Positions 6,490 through 10,107 of a stretch of 10,107 bases of DNA are shown one piece after another. Below the pieces are notes generated by a model. The model did no database searches, was not told where the DNA came from, and worked only from the letters and a program-made list of their open reading frames with translations. Source of the stretch: Nitrospirae bacterium GWC2_57_9 (lineage in GTDB: Bacteria > Nitrospirota > UBA9217); NCBI GenBank assembly GCA_001805085.1, contig MHEA01000042.1, positions 1-10,107 of the forward strand, in the 5' to 3' direction. Positions within the stretch are counted from its first letter, which is position 1; each line of letters begins with the position of its first letter. Position numbers and translations under genes: made by a program.

Positions 6490-7250
6490 ATGAACTGCAA
6501 AAAGAATTCCTTGATATCGTATCCCAGGTCAGGACCCATCTTGAGCTGCAGCGCGCGCTCGGGGTGACTGCCGTTGAAACCGCGGCTTCCGCTGTTTCCT
6601 CTTCCGCTTCATTTGCCGATCAACCCCGGTCAAAGGCGGTCTTGGAGGACCCGGTCGCCGAAAAAAGCGGTGTTTCCATGCCCAGCCGGCCCGGACTCGC
6701 CGGTCTGCAAGAAGAGATGGTGGACTGCACAAAATGCAGGCTGGGCAAGGCGCGGAACAGGATCGTGTTCGGCGAAGGCAACCCGCAGTCTCCACTGGTC
6801 TTTATCAGTATGGCACCCGGGGACGCGGAGGACCGGGAGGGCAGGCCCTTTGTTGATGCCGGAGGCCGGCTCCTGAACGACATCATCGTAAAAGGCATGA
6901 AGCTCAGGCGCGAGGATATCTACCTCTGCACCTTCCTGAAGTGCAGACTGCCGGCTGACGGCCGGTCCGAACCCGGGGATATCGAAGCCTGCGAGCAATT
7001 TCTGGTCCGTCAACTCGAATACATACAGCCGAAGGTCATTGTGGCTCTCGGCGGACCTGTCGCCCAGGCGCTGCTCAAGACCACTGAAGATATCAAAACA
7101 CTTCGCGGCGTCTGGCAGCAGTACCGCGGGATACGCCTGATGCCGACGCTCGGTCCCGAACACCTGCTCCAGAACCCCCAGGACAAGAAGGCTGTCTGGG
7201 AAGATATCAAGATGGTGCTAGCGGAGATGGAGCAGGTAAAGAAGGGATAA
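6486..7250 (+). CDS. Uracil-DNA glycosylase family 4-like protein with altered active-site motifs
   Basis: The fold is that of iron-sulfur uracil-DNA glycosylases. Cluster cysteines are present at 81, 84 (CTKC), 153 (LKC) and 169 (EAC), followed by PKVIVALGGPVAQALL (182-197) and LRGVW (206-210). Residues 1-75 are an N-terminal helix plus an A/S-rich linker, as in many longer members. Three catalytic-pocket motifs differ from family 4 as I recall it: GEGPG or GEAPG is SMAPG (108-112), the Asn before the third cysteine (N-x-x-K-C) is Thr 149, and the HPSYLL or HPAYLL motif is GPEHLL (223-228), which removes the usual His. AEDREGRPF (114-122), including the uracil-stacking Phe 122, is kept. It may therefore be an inactive or retargeted glycosylase rather than a standard one. 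No frameshift or stop suggests decay. Its neighbours are HIT and mutS. Confidence 0.85.
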   Translation: MNELQKEFLDIVSQVRTHLELQRALGVTAVETAASAVSSSASFADQPRSKAVLEDPVAEKSGVSMPSRPGLAGLQEEMVDCTKCRLGKARNRIVFGEGNPQSPLVFISMAPGDAEDREGRPFVDAGGRLLNDIIVKGMKLRREDIYLCTFLKCRLPADGRSEPGDIEACEQFLVRQLEYIQPKVIVALGGPVAQALLKTTEDIKTLRGVWQQYRGIRLMPTLGPEHLLQNPQDKKAVWEDIKMVLAEMEQVKKG

Positions 7251-7264
7251 AGCGTAGAATTATT

Positions 7265-7762
7265 ATGGAACATCTCTGGGCCCCCTGGAGGATCGGATAT
7301 ATCTTGGACAACGGGAAAGACCATGGCCGCTGTTTTCTGTGTGATGCATTCCTTCAGAACGACGACCGGAAGAACTTCATACTTCATCGCACCGGGCATT
7401 CCTTCGTCATCATGAACCGCTATCCCTACAACAACGGCCACCTGCTCGTCGTCCCCCAGTGCCATGTGCCGGATATGAAGAGCATGCCCCTGGAGCAGTT
7501 GACGGACCTGATGGGATGCACGCAGGAGGCGGTGAACATCCTGGAGCAGGATATGACGCCCGAGGCATTCAATATAGGCATCAACATCGGAAAAGCGGCG
7601 GGTGCAGGCCTGCCCGGGCACCTGCATATCCAGATCGTGCCGAGATGGAACGGGGACACCAGCTATATCTCGGTATTCGATCAGACCAGGGTAATGCCTG
7701 AACTGCTGGAAGCGACCTATGAACGGCTGAAGCCGTATTTTGAAAAGATCAGGGACAAGTAA
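7265..7762 (+). CDS. HIT-family nucleotide hydrolase or phosphorylase (Ap4A type) with HxHxQ motif
   Basis: HIT proteins use a histidine triad to cleave or transfer nucleotidyl groups from dinucleoside polyphosphates and related nucleotides. The 165-residue protein matches the APWR... subgroup that includes mycobacterial Ap4A phosphorylase Rv2613c: LWAPWRIGYI (4-13), a CxxC pair at 23 and 26 likely to bind zinc, MNRYPYNNGHLLVVP (50-64), FNIGINIGKAAGAGLPGHLHIQIVPRW (102-128) and NGDT (129-132). The triad reads H119-x-H121-x-Q123. The middle and first His are in place, but the third His is Gln, as in the GalT and yeast Apa1/Apa2 branch, which favours nucleotidyl transfer or phosphorolysis over simple hydrolysis; that is inference. 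The gene begins 14 bases after the glycosylase stop with only a weak, distant GGGA upstream. Its substrate is not shown by the sequence. Confidence 0.88.
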   Translation: MEHLWAPWRIGYILDNGKDHGRCFLCDAFLQNDDRKNFILHRTGHSFVIMNRYPYNNGHLLVVPQCHVPDMKSMPLEQLTDLMGCTQEAVNILEQDMTPEAFNIGINIGKAAGAGLPGHLHIQIVPRWNGDTSYISVFDQTRVMPELLEATYERLKPYFEKIRDK

Positions 7763-7770
7763 AAGCATTT

Positions 7771-7844
7771 GGACGCAGATGGACGCAGAAAAAGATTCTG
7801 AAACCGTTTATCATTATCAGCGTTAATCTGCGAAATCTGCGTCC
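7771..7844. repeat. Inverted GGACGCAGAT repeat between the HIT gene and mutS
   Basis: Two tandem 10-bp units (GGACGCAGAT at 7771, GGACGCAGAA at 7781) face two units in reverse orientation (ATCTGCGAA at 7826, ATCTGCGTC at 7835). The outer ten bases (7771-7780 with 7835-7844) pair perfectly. In RNA this would make a long imperfect hairpin filling most of the gap, without a U-run, so it is not a typical terminator. It belongs to the GACGCAGAT-type intergenic repeats and ends 20 bases before the mutS start. Confidence 0.6.
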
Positions 7845-7864
7845 TGCGATTCCTTCCATTTCCT

Positions 7865-10107
7865 ATGACCGAGCTGACCCCCCTCATGAAGCAGTACCGC
7901 GAGATCAAGCGGCAGCATCTGGACGCGATCCTGCTGTTCCGGATGGGCGACTTCTACGAGATGTTCGACCAGGACGCGGTGACCGCTTCCAAGGTTCTCG
8001 AGATAACGCTCACGGCGCGGAATAAATCCAAGGGCATCGAGACCCCGCTCTGCGGATTCCCCTATCACGCGGCCGAGGGGTATATTGCGAAGCTGATCCG
8101 GCGCGGGTTCAAGGTGGCTGTCTGCGAACAGGTGGAAGACCCGAAACTGGCCAAGGGGATCGTGAAACGGGAGGTGATCCGCGTGGTCACGCCCGGCACG
8201 GTGCTCGACGCGAACCTGCTCGATGCCAAGGATAACAATTACCTCGCCTCCCTCTATCCGGCCAAGGACGGGTACGGGCTCTCTTTCCTCGATGTATCCA
8301 CGGGCGATTTCTTCGTTGCCGAGGTAGCGGGCAAGGAGAACCTGATCGAATTGGATACGATGCTCGCGCGCTTCACCCCCCGGGAGGTCGTGCTGCCAAA
8401 AGCCGCTCCGCCCGACCCCGGTCTTTCCGCCCTGCTCCGGCAGTATACCCAGGCAGTCAACACCGCTGATGACTGGACCTTTGACCGGGATACGGCGCTC
8501 CGGACCCTTCTGGACCATTTCAAGGTTGCCACCCTCGAGGGCTTCGGTTGCAGCGCAATGAAAAGCGGCATTTCGGCAGCAGGAGCGGCGCTCCGGTATA
8601 TCGAGGAAACGCAGAAAACGGGACTGGCGAATATCCGCCAGCTCAAGCCGTTCCTGACGCGGGAGCACATGGTCCTGGACGCGGCATGCCAGCGGAACCT
8701 GGAGCTTACCAGGAACATCTATGACGGTTCCACGCGGGGTACTCTTCTTTCCGTGCTCGATCTTACGGTCACCTCGATGGGAGGGCGCAGGCTGCGCGAA
8801 TGGCTTCTGAACCCGCTCATGGCCGCAACCGAGATAGAGCGTCGGCTCGATGCAGTGGCCGAGTTCAAGAACGATCACCAGCTTCGCGCAAACCTCCGCA
8901 CGGAGCTCGGGTCCGTCTACGACCTGGAACGTCTGATCAGCCGGGTGTCTCTCGGCGTTGCGAATGCGCGGGACCTGCTGGCGCTCAAACAATCCTTTAC
9001 GGTCCTGCCCCGGGTCCGCGAGATCCTGTCGGGGTGTAACGCACGGCTTATCTTCGATATGGCCGAAGACTGGGACGAGCTCGGCGAGGTGTTCACGCTG
9101 ATCGAGCGGGCGATCTACGAAGAGCCGCCGTATACCTTGCGGGAAGGGAAACTGATCAAAAAAGGCTACGACGGGGAACTGGACGATCTCCGGTCCGTCA
9201 GCTCCGAAGGCAAGGGCTGGATCGCGGCCATCGAGCAGCGAGAGCGTGAGCGCACGGGCATCAATTCATTGAAGGTAAGCTACAATAGGGTCTTCGGCTA
9301 TTATATCGAGATCACAAAGACGAACCTGGCCAATGTTCCGTCCGATTACATCCGGAAGCAGACCCTTGCCAACGCCGAACGGTTCATAACGCCGGAACTG
9401 AAGGAATACGAGGACAAGGTGCTTGGAGCCGAGGAGAAGATCCTCGACCTGGAGTATCGCCTGTTTCAGCAGATCCGGGAGGAAGTGTCCCGATCCACGG
9501 TCAGGATCCAGGATATGGCCAGACGGCTGGCGGTCATCGACTGCCTGGTTTCCCTTGCCGAGGCCGCGGCAAAGAACAATTACATCAGACCCGCGATCCT
9601 GGAGGACGATGTGCTCAGGATCGTGGAGGGCAGGCACCCGGTCGTCGAACAGCTGGCCGCGGAGGAGCGCTTTATTCCGAACGATGCGCTGCTCGACTGC
9701 GAGGAGAACCAGCTCATTATCCTGACCGGACCGAACATGGCAGGCAAGTCCACTTATATGCGGCAGGTGGCCATCTTGACCTTGATGGCGCAGATGGGCA
9801 GCTTCATCCCGGCGCGGGAGGCCCACGTGGGCATCGTGGACCGGATCTTCACGCGGGTGGGCGCATCCGACTTCATTACCCGGGGACAGAGCACGTTCAT
9901 GGTGGAAATGAACGAGACAGCGAACATCCTGAACAATGCCACCGACAGGAGCCTTATCATCCTCGACGAGATCGGCAGGGGCACGAGCACCTTCGACGGC
10001 ATCAGCATCGCCTGGGCGGTTGCGGAGTACATTCATAACCGTCTCAGGGCCAGGACGCTCTTCGCCACGCACTACCATGAGCTGACCGAACTGGCACTGA
10101 CCATGGA
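7865..10107 (+). CDS. mutS: DNA mismatch repair ATPase MutS, 3' end cut by the window
   Basis: MutS binds base mismatches and small loops as a dimer and recruits MutL. The window holds 747 residues of a protein expected to be roughly 850-880 long; the frame stays open to the right edge. The mismatch-recognition motif GDFYEMF is at 28-34, with the wedge Phe at 30 and Glu at 32. Domain I ends in VCEQVEDPKLAKGIVKREV and RVVTPGT. The connector, core and clamp regions follow, including LDLTVTSMGGRRLREWLLNPL and FGYYIEITKTN. The ATPase has Walker A GPNMAGKS (622-629), STFMVEMNETANIL (676-689), Walker B LIILDEIGRGTSTFDG (697-712, Asp 701 and Glu 702) and ATHYHEL near the edge. Spacing agrees with E. 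coli MutS, so there is no frameshift. ATG 7865 has no visible Shine-Dalgarno and the upstream 100 bases are mostly the inverted repeat, so initiation may be weak or coupled. A second ATG at 7886 would still keep GDFYE. Confidence 0.97.
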   Translation, partial: MTELTPLMKQYREIKRQHLDAILLFRMGDFYEMFDQDAVTASKVLEITLTARNKSKGIETPLCGFPYHAAEGYIAKLIRRGFKVAVCEQVEDPKLAKGIVKREVIRVVTPGTVLDANLLDAKDNNYLASLYPAKDGYGLSFLDVSTGDFFVAEVAGKENLIELDTMLARFTPREVVLPKAAPPDPGLSALLRQYTQAVNTADDWTFDRDTALRTLLDHFKVATLEGFGCSAMKSGISAAGAALRYIEETQKTGLANIRQLKPFLTREHMVLDAACQRNLELTRNIYDGSTRGTLLSVLDLTVTSMGGRRLREWLLNPLMAATEIERRLDAVAEFKNDHQLRANLRTELGSVYDLERLISRVSLGVANARDLLALKQSFTVLPRVREILSGCNARLIFDMAEDWDELGEVFTLIERAIYEEPPYTLREGKLIKKGYDGELDDLRSVSSEGKGWIAAIEQRERERTGINSLKVSYNRVFGYYIEITKTNLANVPSDYIRKQTLANAERFITPELKEYEDKVLGAEEKILDLEYRLFQQIREEVSRSTVRIQDMARRLAVIDCLVSLAEAAAKNNYIRPAILEDDVLRIVEGRHPVVEQLAAEERFIPNDALLDCEENQLIILTGPNMAGKSTYMRQVAILTLMAQMGSFIPAREAHVGIVDRIFTRVGASDFITRGQSTFMVEMNETANILNNATDRSLIILDEIGRGTSTFDGISIAWAVAEYIHNRLRARTLFATHYHELTELALTM

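Noticed and set aside
7823..8992. A 389-codon open frame on the minus strand opposite mutS
   Set aside because: It is the antisense shadow of mutS, which has all MutS motifs in the plus frame; the antisense product shows no recognisable family and the openness follows from GC-rich third positions.
7865..10107. Possible frameshift or premature end in mutS
   Set aside because: Counting codons from ATG 7865 places Walker A at residue 622 and Walker B Asp at 701, in one uninterrupted frame and in line with E. coli spacing; the missing C-terminus is due only to the window edge.

Overview
The window reads as core chromosome of a moderately GC-rich Gram-negative bacterium. The signal-peptide-bearing FlgT-like protein and the gene order pdxJ-acpS-nnr-CBS-tsaE suggest a Nitrospirota or Desulfuromonadota/Geobacter-like lineage. 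This placement rests on remembered gene order and family resemblance, not on a search. There is no phage, CRISPR array, tRNA or rRNA, and no intact transposase.

Layout. (1) Positions 1-1372 hold one minus-strand unit: a well-formed sigma70-type promoter (TTGACC-17-TATAGT), a secreted FlgT-like protein, and a 12-bp hairpin terminator. (2) From 1494 to 6451 a plus-strand run encodes PdxJ (vitamin B6), AcpS (carrier-protein activation), bifunctional Nnr (NAD(P)HX repair), a two-CBS-domain protein, TsaE (tRNA t6A) and NadK (NADP synthesis). Nnr and NadK act on the same cofactor pool. (3) From 6486 to the right edge the run continues as a DNA-repair and nucleotide group: a family-4-like uracil-DNA glycosylase, a HIT-family nucleotide hydrolase or phosphorylase, and MutS, which is cut by the window edge after its ATPase motifs.

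The parts that stand out are not the gene identities. First, the three larger gaps in the plus-strand run (2214-2400, 4410-4639, 7763-7864) each carry an inverted pair of short repeats built from 9-10-bp tandem units. One pair bounds a MITE-like segment of about 230 bp whose left arm supplies the stop codon and last residues of nnr. Second, the uracil-DNA glycosylase keeps all four cluster cysteines but has changed residues in the three motifs that form the family-4 catalytic pocket. Third, the HIT protein has HxHxQ where close-looking relatives have HxHxH. Smaller points are a probable TTG start for pdxJ and a ten-codon Arg-rich ORF whose stop overlaps the glycosylase start codon.

I see no convincing new multi-gene defence or mobile system here. 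The best candidates for something undescribed are the repeat elements and the altered glycosylase.
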